From assembly GCF_001653135.1 (NCBI RefSeq), contig NZ_BDDS01000002.1, forward strand, positions 62,001 to 126,000: a stretch of 64,000 nucleotides of DNA. The letters are read 5' to 3'. A program made the position numbers and the translations under genes. Below, piece after piece: positions 35,914-45,302 of the stretch. Under the pieces are notes generated by a model. That model did no database searches. It saw nothing but the letters and a program-made list of their open reading frames with translations, and was not told the DNA's origin. The number at the start of each line of letters is the position of its first letter. Within the stretch, counting starts at the first letter, position 1. Source of the stretch: Pseudoalteromonas neustonica (lineage in GTDB: Bacteria; Pseudomonadota; Gammaproteobacteria; Enterobacterales; Alteromonadaceae).

Positions 35914-37686
35914 GTGAAATATTCTGTTCGTGAATTTGATGCCGTCGTGATTGGCGCAGGTGGTGCGGGTATGCGCGCAGCACTTGCAATCACTGAATCA
36001 GGTAAAACCTGTGCACTTATCTCTAAAGTTTTCCCAACCCGTTCGCACACTGTGTCCGCACAAGGTGGTATTACGGTTGCGTTGGGTAACTCACATGAAG
36101 ATAACTGGGAATGGCACATGTACGATACTGTTAAAGGTTCCGATTTTATCGGCGATCAAGACGCTATCGAATATATGTGTAAAACAGGACCTGAAGCCAT
36201 TACTGAATTAGAAAACATGGGTCTACCATTTTCTCGTTTTGAAAATGGCCGTGTTTACCAACGTCCTTTCGGTGGTCAATCGAAAAACTTTGGTGGTGAG
36301 CAAGCCGCACGTACAGCAGCTGCAGCTGACCGTACAGGTCATGCGCTACTACACCTTCTTTACCAACAAAACGTTAAAAATAAAACCAATGTATTCTCAG
36401 AGTGGTATGCATTAGATTTAGTTAAAAACGACGATGGTAATGTTGTTGGTTGTACTGCGATTGATATTGAGACAGGTGAAGTTGTTTACTTCAAGTCAAA
36501 AGCGGTTGTATTAGCAACGGGTGGTGCGGGTCGTATTTTTGCATCAACAACTAATGCACACATCAACACTGGTGACGGTGTTGGTATGGCAACACGTGCT
36601 GGCATCTCAATGCAAGACATGGAGATGTGGCAATTCCACCCTACTGGCATTGCTGGCGCGGGTACACTTGTTACTGAAGGTTGTCGTGGCGAAGGTGGTT
36701 ATCTTTTAAATAAAGATGGCGAGCGCTTCATGGAGCGTTATGCACCGAACGCAAAAGATTTAGCGTCACGCGACGTAGTTGCGCGTTCAATGATGACGGA
36801 AATTCGTGAGGGGCGTGGTTGTGATGGTCCTTGGGGTCCACACATTAAACTTAAGCTTGATCACCTTGGTGAAGAAACGCTTAATTTACGCCTTCCAGGT
36901 GTTTGTGACCTTGCGAAAACATTTGCACACGTTGATCCTGCTAAAGAACCAATTCCAGTAATCCCTACGTGTCATTATATGATGGGTGGTGTTCCAACTA
37001 ACGTAAATGGTCAAGCGCTACAAATCGACGCCCAAGGCAACGAAAAAGTAGTTGAAGGATTATTTGCAGTAGGTGAAATTGCCTGTGTATCTGTACACGG
37101 TGCAAACCGCTTAGGTGGTAACTCATTACTTGATTTAGTTGTTTTTGGTCGTGCAGCGGGTAACTTCCTTGGCACATACTTAAATGATGTTGAAGTATCA
37201 AAAGATGCGTCAGAATCAGATTTAGATGCGGCTCTTGCTCGCTTCAACCGTTGGGAAAACTCAGCTGTTGGTCAAGGTGAAGATCCAGTTCAAATCAAGA
37301 AAGACCTACAACAATGTATGCAACTTAACTTCTCGGTATTCCGTGAAGGTGAGTCTATGGCTGCGGGTCTGCAAGAACTTAAAGAAATTCGTGAACGTTT
37401 GCAACATGCGCGTCTTGATGATAAATCATCAGATTTCAATACTGCACGTATCGAATGTCTTGAATTAGATAACATGATGGAAACAGCATACTCAACAGCA
37501 GTTGCTGCAAACTTCCGCACAGAAAGCCGTGGTGCGCATTCTCGCTTTGACTACCCAGATCGTGATGACGAAAACTGGTTATGTCACTCAGTTTTCAATC
37601 CGGTAACGGATGAAATGAGCAAGCGTGATGTAAACTATGCGCCTAAACTGCGCGAAGCATTTCCACCTAAAGCACGTACCTACTAG
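35914..37686 (+). CDS. sdhA: Succinate dehydrogenase flavoprotein subunit
   Basis: Catalytic subunit of complex II with covalent FAD, oxidising succinate to fumarate. The protein has 590 residues (E. coli 588). The FAD fold is [11 protein letters not shown], the flavinylation histidine is in [12 protein letters not shown], and the catalytic region has [21 protein letters not shown] and the arginine of SRDVVARSM. The start is GTG at 35914, directly after the sdhD stop. sdhB follows after 10 bases. Confidence 0.97.
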   Translation: MKYSVREFDAVVIGAGGAGMRAALAITESGKTCALISKVFPTRSHTVSAQGGITVALGNSHEDNWEWHMYDTVKGSDFIGDQDAIEYMCKTGPEAITELENMGLPFSRFENGRVYQRPFGGQSKNFGGEQAARTAAAADRTGHALLHLLYQQNVKNKTNVFSEWYALDLVKNDDGNVVGCTAIDIETGEVVYFKSKAVVLATGGAGRIFASTTNAHINTGDGVGMATRAGISMQDMEMWQFHPTGIAGAGTLVTEGCRGEGGYLLNKDGERFMERYAPNAKDLASRDVVARSMMTEIREGRGCDGPWGPHIKLKLDHLGEETLNLRLPGVCDLAKTFAHVDPAKEPIPVIPTCHYMMGGVPTNVNGQALQIDAQGNEKVVEGLFAVGEIACVSVHGANRLGGNSLLDLVVFGRAAGNFLGTYLNDVEVSKDASESDLDAALARFNRWENSAVGQGEDPVQIKKDLQQCMQLNFSVFREGESMAAGLQELKEIRERLQHARLDDKSSDFNTARIECLELDNMMETAYSTAVAANFRTESRGAHSRFDYPDRDDENWLCHSVFNPVTDEMSKRDVNYAPKLREAFPPKARTY

Positions 37687-37696
37687 GAGCGAGACG

Positions 37697-38413
37697 ATGG
37701 CACAAGTACAATTTTCTGTTTATCGTTACAATCCAGATGTTGATAACGCCCCACGTATGCAAGAGTATACTTTGCAAACGGAAGAAGGCCACGACATGAT
37801 GGTATTGGACGCACTTTTATTATTAAAAGAGCAAGATCCAACCTTATCATTTCGTCGTTCATGCCGTGAAGGCGTGTGTGGTTCTGACGGTGTCAACATG
37901 AATGGTAAAAATGGTCTAGCATGTATTACACCTTTATCTACGCTGCAAAAAAATGGCAAAGGTAAAATCGTAGTTCGTCCATTACCAGGCTTACCTGTGG
38001 TACGTGACCTTGTTATTGACATGAGTCAGTTCTACACTCAATACGAAAAAGTAAAACCATATCTAATTAATGACACGCCAGCGGCGGGTGAACGTCTTCA
38101 AACGATCGAAGAACGTGATAAGTTAGATGGTCTTTACGAATGTATTCTGTGTGCATGTTGTTCAACATCGTGTCCTTCGTTCTGGTGGAATCCAGACAAG
38201 TTCATAGGTCCTGCTGGCCTTCTTCATGCTTACCGTTTCTTGGCTGATAGCCGCGATACGGCAACAGAAGAACGTTTAGCTGACTTAGACGATGCGTTCA
38301 GCGTATTCCGTTGTCACAGTATCATGAACTGTGTTAGCGTTTGTCCTAAAGGTCTTAATCCTACTAAGGCAATTGGACAAATCAAGTCAATGCTATTGAA
38401 CCGTTCGGTTTAA
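37697..38413 (+). CDS. sdhB: Succinate dehydrogenase iron-sulfur subunit
   Basis: Electron-transfer subunit of complex II, 238 residues like E. coli. The start is ATG 37697, with AGGAG seven bases upstream. All three cluster motifs are present: SCREGVCGSDG with a later cysteine in GLACIT for 2Fe-2S, CILCACCSTSCP for 4Fe-4S and CHSIMNCVSVCPKG for the 3Fe-4S/4Fe-4S end. It closes the sdh gene set. Confidence 0.97.
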   Translation: MAQVQFSVYRYNPDVDNAPRMQEYTLQTEEGHDMMVLDALLLLKEQDPTLSFRRSCREGVCGSDGVNMNGKNGLACITPLSTLQKNGKGKIVVRPLPGLPVVRDLVIDMSQFYTQYEKVKPYLINDTPAAGERLQTIEERDKLDGLYECILCACCSTSCPSFWWNPDKFIGPAGLLHAYRFLADSRDTATEERLADLDDAFSVFRCHSIMNCVSVCPKGLNPTKAIGQIKSMLLNRSV

Positions 38414-38430
38414 AAGTATTGTAAAAAGTA

Positions 38431-38456
38431 AGGTGGCTGATGTAAGTTAGCCATCT
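38431..38456 (+). terminator. Weak hairpin between sdhB and sucA
   Basis: AGGTGGCT / AGCCATCT stem with one G-U pair and a 10-base loop, then TGTTATAT. This is a poor U-tract, so partial termination or mRNA processing between sdh and suc is more likely than a full stop. Confidence 0.45.
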
Positions 38457-38501
38457 TGTTATATAACAATTAATTTCTGCGCTAAAGAAAAGGGCTTATA
38501 A

Positions 38502-41321
38502 ATGCACGAAGGTGTGATGAAGGCATGGCTAGAATCTTCACATTTAAACGGCGGAAACGTTGCTTATGTTGAAGAGCTTTATGAAGCGTATTTAGATGAT
38601 GCGACTTCTGTGCCAGAAGAATGGCGAGAAGTGTTCGAACAATTACCAAAAGTAGATGGTGTGGATGTTGACGTTAAGCATTCAGAAGTTCGTGCACAAT
38701 TTGCGGCGCTTGCTAAAAACAAGCATAGAGAAGTAGTGGTAACACAAAGCAATGGTGGAGACCTTAAACAGGTTAAAGTACTCCAGCTAATTAATGCTTT
38801 TCGTTTCCGCGGTCACCAAAATGCTAACCTAGACCCATTAGGGATATGGCAGCGTGAACGCGTTCGAGACTTAGAACTTGAATACCACGACCTATCTAAA
38901 GCTGATTTTGACCGCGAATTTAACGTGGGATCGTTTGCCGTTGGCCGCGATACCATGCCTTTAGGTGAGTTATATCAAGCTCTGATGACCACATATTGTG
39001 GCTCTGTTGGCGCTGAGTATATGCACATCACATCCACTGAAGAAAAACGCTGGTTACAACAACGTTTGGAATCAGTGCAGTCGCGTCCGACTTTCAGTAA
39101 AGATGAAAAGTTGCGTATCCTAAAAGGGTTAACCGCAGCTGATGGTCTGGAAAAGTATTTAGGGGCTAAGTTCCCTGGTGCAAAACGCTTCTCACTTGAA
39201 GGTGGTGATGCATTAGTACCGATGCTAAAAGAATTGATTCATCGAGCGGGCGAAAGCGGTCAACAAGAAGCTGTCATTGGTATGGCTCATCGCGGTCGTC
39301 TAAATGTGCTTATTAATGTTTTAGGTAAAAACCCATCAGAGTTATTCGATGAGTTTGCTGGTAAACATAAAGAAACACTGAGCTCGGGTGATGTTAAGTA
39401 CCATATGGGTTATTCGTCTGATTTTGCTACCAAAGGTGGCAATGTTCATATGGCGCTTGCTTTTAATCCATCTCACCTTGAAATTGTAAACCCAGTTGTA
39501 ATGGGTTCAGTTCGTGCACGTTTAGATCGTTTAAACAGTGAGAGCGGTTCAAAAGCGTTACCAATTACCATTCATGGTGATTCTGCAATTGCAGGGCAAG
39601 GCGTTGTACAAGAAACCTTTAACTTATCGCAAACAAATGCGTTTAGTTGTGGTGGTAGTATTCGTATTGTAGTCAATAACCAAGTTGGATTTACTACAAG
39701 TAAACAAGACGATGTTCGTTCTACAGATTACTGTACCGACATCGCAAAAATGGTCCAGTCACCGATTTTCCACGTTAACTCTGATGATCCTGAAGCCGTT
39801 GCATTTGTAACTCAAATCGCGCTTGATTTCAGAAATCAATTTAAACGTGATGTAGTCATCGACTTAGTTTGTTATCGCCGCCATGGCCATAATGAAGCGG
39901 ATGAGCCGAATGCGACTCAACCGATCATGTACCAAAAAATTAAAAAACACCCAGTACCACGTTTAATCTATGCAGATCAACTAACAGCGGAAGGGTCATT
40001 CACTGAAAGTGAAATTAAAGCATTAGCTGACGATTACCGTAATAGCTTAGATGACGGTCACTGTGTTGTTGAAGAGATTCAAAAAGAAACATCACATTCT
40101 TCTGATTGGGCAAAATATGTAGGCCATGAATGGAATGTAGAATACGATGCAAGCGTATCAATAGAAAAACTTAAAGAACTTGGTACAATTGTCGCTAGCT
40201 ACCCTGAAGGGCATAAAGCGCAATCACGTGTTAAAAAGATTTATGATGATCGTAAATTAATGGCAACAGGTGAAAAACCACTCGATTGGGGTATGGCAGA
40301 AACACTTGCTTATGCAACGATTGCATCTGAAGGCACAGATATTCGCATGACTGGGCAAGATTCAGGGCGTGGTACGTTCTTCCACCGCCATGCGGTTGTT
40401 CATAACCAAACAGATGGTTCTACCTATTTACCACTGCAAAACATCAGTAAAGATCAAGGCACTTTCCAAGTATTCGATTCAGTTCTTTCTGAAGAAGCTG
40501 TTGTTGCCTTTGAGTATGGTTATGCAACAGCTGAGCCTACATCATTAGTTATTTGGGAAGCTCAGTTTGGTGACTTCGCCAATGGCGCGCAAGTTGTATT
40601 TGACCAATTCTTAAGCTCTGGTGAGCAAAAATGGGGCCGCCTATGTGGTCTTACAATTTTGTTACCGCATGGTTATGAAGGTCAAGGTCCAGAACATAGT
40701 TCGGCACGTTTAGAGCGTTTCTTACAATTATGTGCCGATCACAACATGCAAGTATGTGTACCTTCTACACCAGCGCAAGTATATGCAATGCTGCGTCGTC
40801 AGTCAGTAAGACCACTTCGTCGTCCATTGATTGTAATGACACCAAAATCTTTACTGCGTCACCCACTTGCAACGTCCACGTTAGAGGAGTTGTCAGAAGG
40901 TGTATTCCACAATATGATTGATGAAATCGATGATATTGACGCGGCTAAAGTTGAACGTGTTGTATTTTGTAGCGGTAAAGTATATTACGAGCTACTACAA
41001 GAACGTCGTAAACTTGAACTTGATAACGTAGCTATTGTGCGTGTTGAACAGTTATACCCATTCCCACATGATGAAATGGAAGCCATTATGGCCCGTTATC
41101 AGCATGTATCTGATTTTGTTTGGTGTCAAGAAGAGCCACAAAACCAAGGTGCTTGGTATTGTTCACAACATCACTTTGTAGAGGCAATCCCACAAGGTGC
41201 GAAGCTTAAATATGCTGGCCGTAAAGCATCAGCTTCTCCAGCATGTGGTTATATGTCAGTGCATACAAAAGAACAACAAGCGCTAGTCGCAGACGCGCTT
41301 ACTATTGAAAATAAAGGATAA
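38502..41321 (+). CDS. sucA: 2-oxoglutarate dehydrogenase E1 component
   Basis: Thiamin diphosphate enzyme that decarboxylates 2-oxoglutarate and passes the succinyl group to SucB. The protein has 939 residues (E. coli 933). It has IGMAHRGRLNVL, FNPSHLEIVNPVV, HGDSAIAGQGVVQE and RRHGHNEADEP, all signature blocks of this E1. An N-terminal segment before residue 100 would bind the E2 core. sucB starts 4 bases after the stop. lpd (E3) is not in the window. Confidence 0.97.
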   Translation: MHEGVMKAWLESSHLNGGNVAYVEELYEAYLDDATSVPEEWREVFEQLPKVDGVDVDVKHSEVRAQFAALAKNKHREVVVTQSNGGDLKQVKVLQLINAFRFRGHQNANLDPLGIWQRERVRDLELEYHDLSKADFDREFNVGSFAVGRDTMPLGELYQALMTTYCGSVGAEYMHITSTEEKRWLQQRLESVQSRPTFSKDEKLRILKGLTAADGLEKYLGAKFPGAKRFSLEGGDALVPMLKELIHRAGESGQQEAVIGMAHRGRLNVLINVLGKNPSELFDEFAGKHKETLSSGDVKYHMGYSSDFATKGGNVHMALAFNPSHLEIVNPVVMGSVRARLDRLNSESGSKALPITIHGDSAIAGQGVVQETFNLSQTNAFSCGGSIRIVVNNQVGFTTSKQDDVRSTDYCTDIAKMVQSPIFHVNSDDPEAVAFVTQIALDFRNQFKRDVVIDLVCYRRHGHNEADEPNATQPIMYQKIKKHPVPRLIYADQLTAEGSFTESEIKALADDYRNSLDDGHCVVEEIQKETSHSSDWAKYVGHEWNVEYDASVSIEKLKELGTIVASYPEGHKAQSRVKKIYDDRKLMATGEKPLDWGMAETLAYATIASEGTDIRMTGQDSGRGTFFHRHAVVHNQTDGSTYLPLQNISKDQGTFQVFDSVLSEEAVVAFEYGYATAEPTSLVIWEAQFGDFANGAQVVFDQFLSSGEQKWGRLCGLTILLPHGYEGQGPEHSSARLERFLQLCADHNMQVCVPSTPAQVYAMLRRQSVRPLRRPLIVMTPKSLLRHPLATSTLEELSEGVFHNMIDEIDDIDAAKVERVVFCSGKVYYELLQERRKLELDNVAIVRVEQLYPFPHDEMEAIMARYQHVSDFVWCQEEPQNQGAWYCSQHHFVEAIPQGAKLKYAGRKASASPACGYMSVHTKEQQALVADALTIENKG

Positions 41322-41324
41322 GCA

Positions 41325-42845
41325 ATGAGCACAGAAATTAAAGTTCCTGTTCTTCCTGAGTCGGTTGCTGATGCTTCCGTTGCTACATGGCATGTAAGTG
41401 TTGGCGACAAAGTATCTCGCGACCAAAACTTAGTAGACATTGAAACAGATAAAGTGGTTTTAGAAGTTGTTGCACCGCATGACGGTGTGATCACTGAGAT
41501 TTCGCAAGAAGAAGGTGCTACCGTACTTGGTGACCAAGTAATCGGTCTAATTGGTGATGCTGATGCAGCAGCGCCTAGCGAAGACGCGAAGAGTGAAGCA
41601 GCACCTGCTTCTGATAAACAAGACAATGCGCCAGTGGCGCCATCAGCACCAGCCTCAGAAGGTAAAGAAGTGGACATTAAAGTACCTGTACTTCCAGAAT
41701 CAGTCGCAGACGCGACAGTAGCTACTTGGCATGTTCAACCAGGTGACGCAGTTTCTCGCGATCAAAACTTGGTTGATATCGAAACAGATAAAGTTGTTCT
41801 TGAAGTTGTTGCTCAAGAAGATGGCATCATGGGTGAGATTATTCATGCAGAAGGCGATACTGTACTTGGTGAACAAGTTATCGGTAAAGTGCAAGCCGGT
41901 GGTGTAGCTGCCGCTCCTGCTGCAAAATCTGATGCTGCACCAGCTGCAGAAGCAAGCGATAGCTCAGATGTGTTAACACCATCTGTACGTCGTTTAATTG
42001 CTGAAAAAGGCCTAGACGCTGCTAAAATTAAAGGCACAGGCAAAAATGGCCGTGTAACGAAAGAAGATGTTGATACTTTCTTAAAAGCACCAGCACCAGC
42101 GGCCAAAAAAGCAGAGGTTTCTGCTCCAGTTGCACCTATGGGCGATCGTACACAAAAACGTGTGCCTATGACGCGTTTACGTAAAACGATCGCAACACGC
42201 CTTCTTGAAGCTAAAAATTCAACTGCAATGCTAACAACATTTAACGAAGTAAACATGGAACCAATCATGAGCCTTCGTAAGCAGTATCAAGAAGTGTTTG
42301 AAAAGCGTCACGGTATTCGCTTAGGTTTTATGTCTTTCTATGTGAAAGCAGTGACTGAAGCACTTAAGCGCTTCCCTGATGTAAATGCATCGATTGACGG
42401 TGACGATATCGTTTATCATAACTATTTTGATATCAGTATTGCAGTATCTACACCTCGTGGTTTAGTGACACCAGTACTTAAAGATTGTGACAAGCTATCG
42501 GTTGCCGAAATTGAAAAAGGTATTCGTGAACTAGCCCTTAAAGGTCGTGATGGTAAGTTAACGCTTGCTGATATGACAGGTGGTAACTTCACTATTACTA
42601 ATGGGGGCGTATTTGGTTCATTACTATCTACACCTATCATTAATTTGCCACAGTCGTCAATTTTGGGTATGCATAAAATCCAAGACCGTCCAATGGCTGT
42701 AAATGGTAAAGTTGAAATACTTCCTATGATGTATTTAGCACTTTCTTATGACCACCGTATCATTGATGGTAAAGAATCTGTTGGTTTCTTAGTAACTATT
42801 AAAGAGTTACTTGAAGATCCAACACGCTTATTGCTAGATGTTTAA
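41325..42845 (+). CDS. sucB: 2-oxoglutarate dehydrogenase E2 with two lipoyl domains
   Basis: Transfers the succinyl group to CoA and forms the complex core. At 506 residues it is about 100 longer than E. coli SucB (405) because the lipoyl domain is duplicated. Nearly identical copies carry the lipoylated lysine in [11 protein letters not shown], at K43 and K156, joined by Ala/Pro/Ser-rich linkers. The E3-binding domain follows ([19 protein letters not shown], about 212-250). The catalytic domain ends with SYDHRIIDG (His 477, Asp 481). A strong terminator follows at 42865. Confidence 0.95.
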   Translation: MSTEIKVPVLPESVADASVATWHVSVGDKVSRDQNLVDIETDKVVLEVVAPHDGVITEISQEEGATVLGDQVIGLIGDADAAAPSEDAKSEAAPASDKQDNAPVAPSAPASEGKEVDIKVPVLPESVADATVATWHVQPGDAVSRDQNLVDIETDKVVLEVVAQEDGIMGEIIHAEGDTVLGEQVIGKVQAGGVAAAPAAKSDAAPAAEASDSSDVLTPSVRRLIAEKGLDAAKIKGTGKNGRVTKEDVDTFLKAPAPAAKKAEVSAPVAPMGDRTQKRVPMTRLRKTIATRLLEAKNSTAMLTTFNEVNMEPIMSLRKQYQEVFEKRHGIRLGFMSFYVKAVTEALKRFPDVNASIDGDDIVYHNYFDISIAVSTPRGLVTPVLKDCDKLSVAEIEKGIRELALKGRDGKLTLADMTGGNFTITNGGVFGSLLSTPIINLPQSSILGMHKIQDRPMAVNGKVEILPMMYLALSYDHRIIDGKESVGFLVTIKELLEDPTRLLLDV

Positions 42846-42864
42846 TCTAGTTGTATGAAATATG

Positions 42865-42896
42865 AGCTGTGAATGAACATTCACAGCTTTTTTTTT
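42865..42896 (+). terminator. Strong terminator between sucB and sucC
   Basis: Perfect 11-bp stem AGCTGTGAATG / CATTCACAGCT with a 2-base loop, followed by eight more T. It splits sucAB from sucCD. Confidence 0.93.
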
Positions 42897-42917
42897 GCGC
42901 CTTTGGTCGTACTGGGG

Positions 42918-42946
42918 TTTTCATGTTAAGCCTTGGGATCTATACT
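42918..42946 (+). promoter_or_regulatory. Candidate promoter for sucCD
   Basis: TTTTCA (42918-42923), a 17-base spacer and TATACT (42941-42946), between the sucB terminator and sucC. It would give a leader of about 70 bases. Confidence 0.45.
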
Positions 42947-43022
42947 AGGTGCGCAATTTGGGATAGCTGTCTGTTTATAAAAATAGTCAGCTCTTTTAGT
43001 ATAAAAAATTGGATAAAGCATC

Positions 43023-44189
43023 ATGAATTTGCATGAGTATCAGGCAAAACAACTTTTTGCCGAATATGGTTTACCAGTTTCTCAGGGTTTCGCATGCGAC
43101 ACACCTGAAGAAGCTGCAGCAGCTGCTGAGAAAATCGGCGGTGATATGTGGGTTGTTAAAACTCAGGTTCACGCAGGTGGACGTGGTAAAGCTGGCGGTG
43201 TAAAGCTAGTTAAAACTATCGACGAAGTAAAAGCGTTTGCAGCTAACTGGTTAGGTAAAAACCTAGTTACTTACCAAACAGACGAGAAAGGTCAGCCAGT
43301 TGCTAAGATTTTAGTAGAAAGCTGTACAGATATCGCCAACGAATTGTACCTTGGTGCAGTTGTTGACCGTGCATCTCGCAAAGTTGTTTTCATGGCGTCT
43401 ACTGAAGGCGGTGTTGAAATTGAAACTGTTGCTGAAGAAACACCAGAGCTTATCCACAAAGCTGAGATCGATCCGTTAGTAGGTCCTCAAGCTTATCAAG
43501 CCCGCGAATTAGGTTTCAAATTGGGTCTTAACCCAGTGCAGATGAAACAGTTCGTTAAGATCTTCATGGGTCTTGGTAAAATGTTCACTGATTTTGATTT
43601 CGCATTACTTGAAATCAACCCGTTAGTAATCACAGACGAAGGTAATCTTCACTGTCTTGACGGAAAAATCGGTATCGATGGTAATGCACTTTACCGTCAA
43701 CCTAAAATCCGTGAGTTCCACGATCCATCTCAAGAAGATGCACGTGAAGCACATGCAGCAAGTTTTGAGCTTAACTACGTAGCCCTTGATGGTAACGTTG
43801 GTTGTATGGTTAACGGTGCGGGACTTGCGATGGGTACTATGGACATCGTAAACCTACACGGTGGCAAACCGGCTAACTTCCTAGATGTTGGTGGCGGCGC
43901 GACTAAAGAGCGTGTTTCTGAAGCATTCAAAATCATTCTTTCTGATGATAATGTTAAAGCTGTTTTAGTAAACATCTTTGGTGGTATCGTTCGTTGTGAC
44001 ATGATCGCTGAAGGCATCATTGGCGCAGTTAAAGAAGTGGGCGTAAACGTTCCAGTAGTTGTACGTTTAGAAGGTACTAATGCTGAACTTGGTCGTGAAG
44101 TTCTGGCTAAATCTGACCTTAATATCATCGCTGCTGAATCACTAACAGACGCTGCTGAAAAAGTAGTTGCTGCTGCGGAGGGCAAATAA
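43023..44189 (+). CDS. sucC: Succinyl-CoA synthetase beta subunit
   Basis: ADP/GDP-binding subunit of succinyl-CoA synthetase, 388 residues as in E. coli. The ATP-grasp region opens with [19 protein letters not shown] and has [17 protein letters not shown] and LEINPLV. The CoA-ligase domain has [12 protein letters not shown] and [16 protein letters not shown]. Its TAA overlaps the sucD ATG (TAATG), so the subunits are made in equal amounts. Confidence 0.98.
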   Translation: MNLHEYQAKQLFAEYGLPVSQGFACDTPEEAAAAAEKIGGDMWVVKTQVHAGGRGKAGGVKLVKTIDEVKAFAANWLGKNLVTYQTDEKGQPVAKILVESCTDIANELYLGAVVDRASRKVVFMASTEGGVEIETVAEETPELIHKAEIDPLVGPQAYQARELGFKLGLNPVQMKQFVKIFMGLGKMFTDFDFALLEINPLVITDEGNLHCLDGKIGIDGNALYRQPKIREFHDPSQEDAREAHAASFELNYVALDGNVGCMVNGAGLAMGTMDIVNLHGGKPANFLDVGGGATKERVSEAFKIILSDDNVKAVLVNIFGGIVRCDMIAEGIIGAVKEVGVNVPVVVRLEGTNAELGREVLAKSDLNIIAAESLTDAAEKVVAAAEGK

Positions 44190-45061
44190 TGTCTGTATTA
44201 ATCAATAAAGATACAAAAGTTATCTGTCAAGGTTTCACAGGTGGTCAGGGTACTTTCCATTCTGAGCAAGCACTTGAGTACGGTACTCAAATGGTTGGTG
44301 GTGTAAGCCCTGGTAAAGGCGGTCAAACGCACCTTGGTCTTCCAGTATTCAACACAGTTCGTGATGCAGTACAAGAAACAGGCGCAACTGCGTCAGTTAT
44401 CTATGTACCAGCGCCTTTTTGTAAAGATGCAATCTTAGAAGCTATCGATGCTGGCATTGAGCTGATTGTTTGTATCACTGAAGGTATCCCTACACTTGAT
44501 ATGGTTGACGTTAAAGTTAAACTAGATCAAACAGGTACTCGTATGATCGGTCCTAACTGCCCAGGTGTTATCACTCCTGGCGAAACTAAGATTGGTATCA
44601 TGCCTGGTCACATCCACAAGCCTGGTAAAGTAGGTATCGTTTCTCGCTCTGGTACTTTAACGTACGAAGCAGTTAAACAAACTACTGATGCTGGTTTTGG
44701 TCAGTCTACGTGTGTTGGTATTGGTGGTGATCCAATTCCAGGTACTAACTTTATCGACGTTTTAGAAATGTTCGAAAAAGATCCACAAACTGAAGCAATC
44801 GTAATGATTGGTGAAATTGGTGGTACTGCAGAAGAAGAAGCTGCAGAGTACATCAAAGCTAACGTAACTAAACCTGTTGTATCTTACATTGCTGGTGTTA
44901 CTGCACCAGAAGGTAAGCGTATGGGTCACGCTGGCGCGATCATCGCAGGCGGTAAAGGTACTGCTGATGAGAAATTTGCTGCATTAGAAGCTGCGGGCGT
45001 AAAAACTGTACGTTCACTTGCTGATATCGGTAAAGCATTGAAAGAAAAAACGGGTTGGTAA
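44189..45061 (+). CDS. sucD: Succinyl-CoA synthetase alpha subunit
   Basis: CoA-binding and phosphohistidine subunit, 290 residues (E. coli 289). It has the CoA-binding start ([19 protein letters not shown]) and [11 protein letters not shown]; the phosphorylated histidine lies in [17 protein letters not shown] near residue 247. It is coupled to sucC and followed by a terminator. Confidence 0.98.
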   Translation: MSVLINKDTKVICQGFTGGQGTFHSEQALEYGTQMVGGVSPGKGGQTHLGLPVFNTVRDAVQETGATASVIYVPAPFCKDAILEAIDAGIELIVCITEGIPTLDMVDVKVKLDQTGTRMIGPNCPGVITPGETKIGIMPGHIHKPGKVGIVSRSGTLTYEAVKQTTDAGFGQSTCVGIGGDPIPGTNFIDVLEMFEKDPQTEAIVMIGEIGGTAEEEAAEYIKANVTKPVVSYIAGVTAPEGKRMGHAGAIIAGGKGTADEKFAALEAAGVKTVRSLADIGKALKEKTGW

Positions 45062-45080
45062 TAACCAGTTAATTTCTTTT

Positions 45081-45112
45081 AAAAAGGCTCGCTTTTATCG
45101 CGGGCCTTTTTT
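45081..45112 (+). terminator. Terminator after sucD
   Basis: AAAAAGGCTCGC / GCGGGCCTTTTT stem with one G-U pair and a 7-base loop, then T-run. Confidence 0.88.
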
Positions 45113-45302
45113 AATGTAAAAATATTAACGTTAATATTTTTATTTTGATCTTCATAATCAACTACTTGCTTAGCACCTACCTTACTTTGATAAATAAGCA
45201 GAGTAAATGAATAAAACTGTACTTATTAGGTACGCTAGCATTAATTTAAACTGGCGTTATAATAGCCAACTGTTTATTAATAATTCTAAGAAAAAAGCAG
45301 TA

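Noticed and set aside
41325..42845. SucB as a pyruvate dehydrogenase E2 (AceF) because of two lipoyl domains
   Set aside because: It lies directly after sucA, and the lipoyl and catalytic motifs are of the succinyltransferase type; gene order decides.
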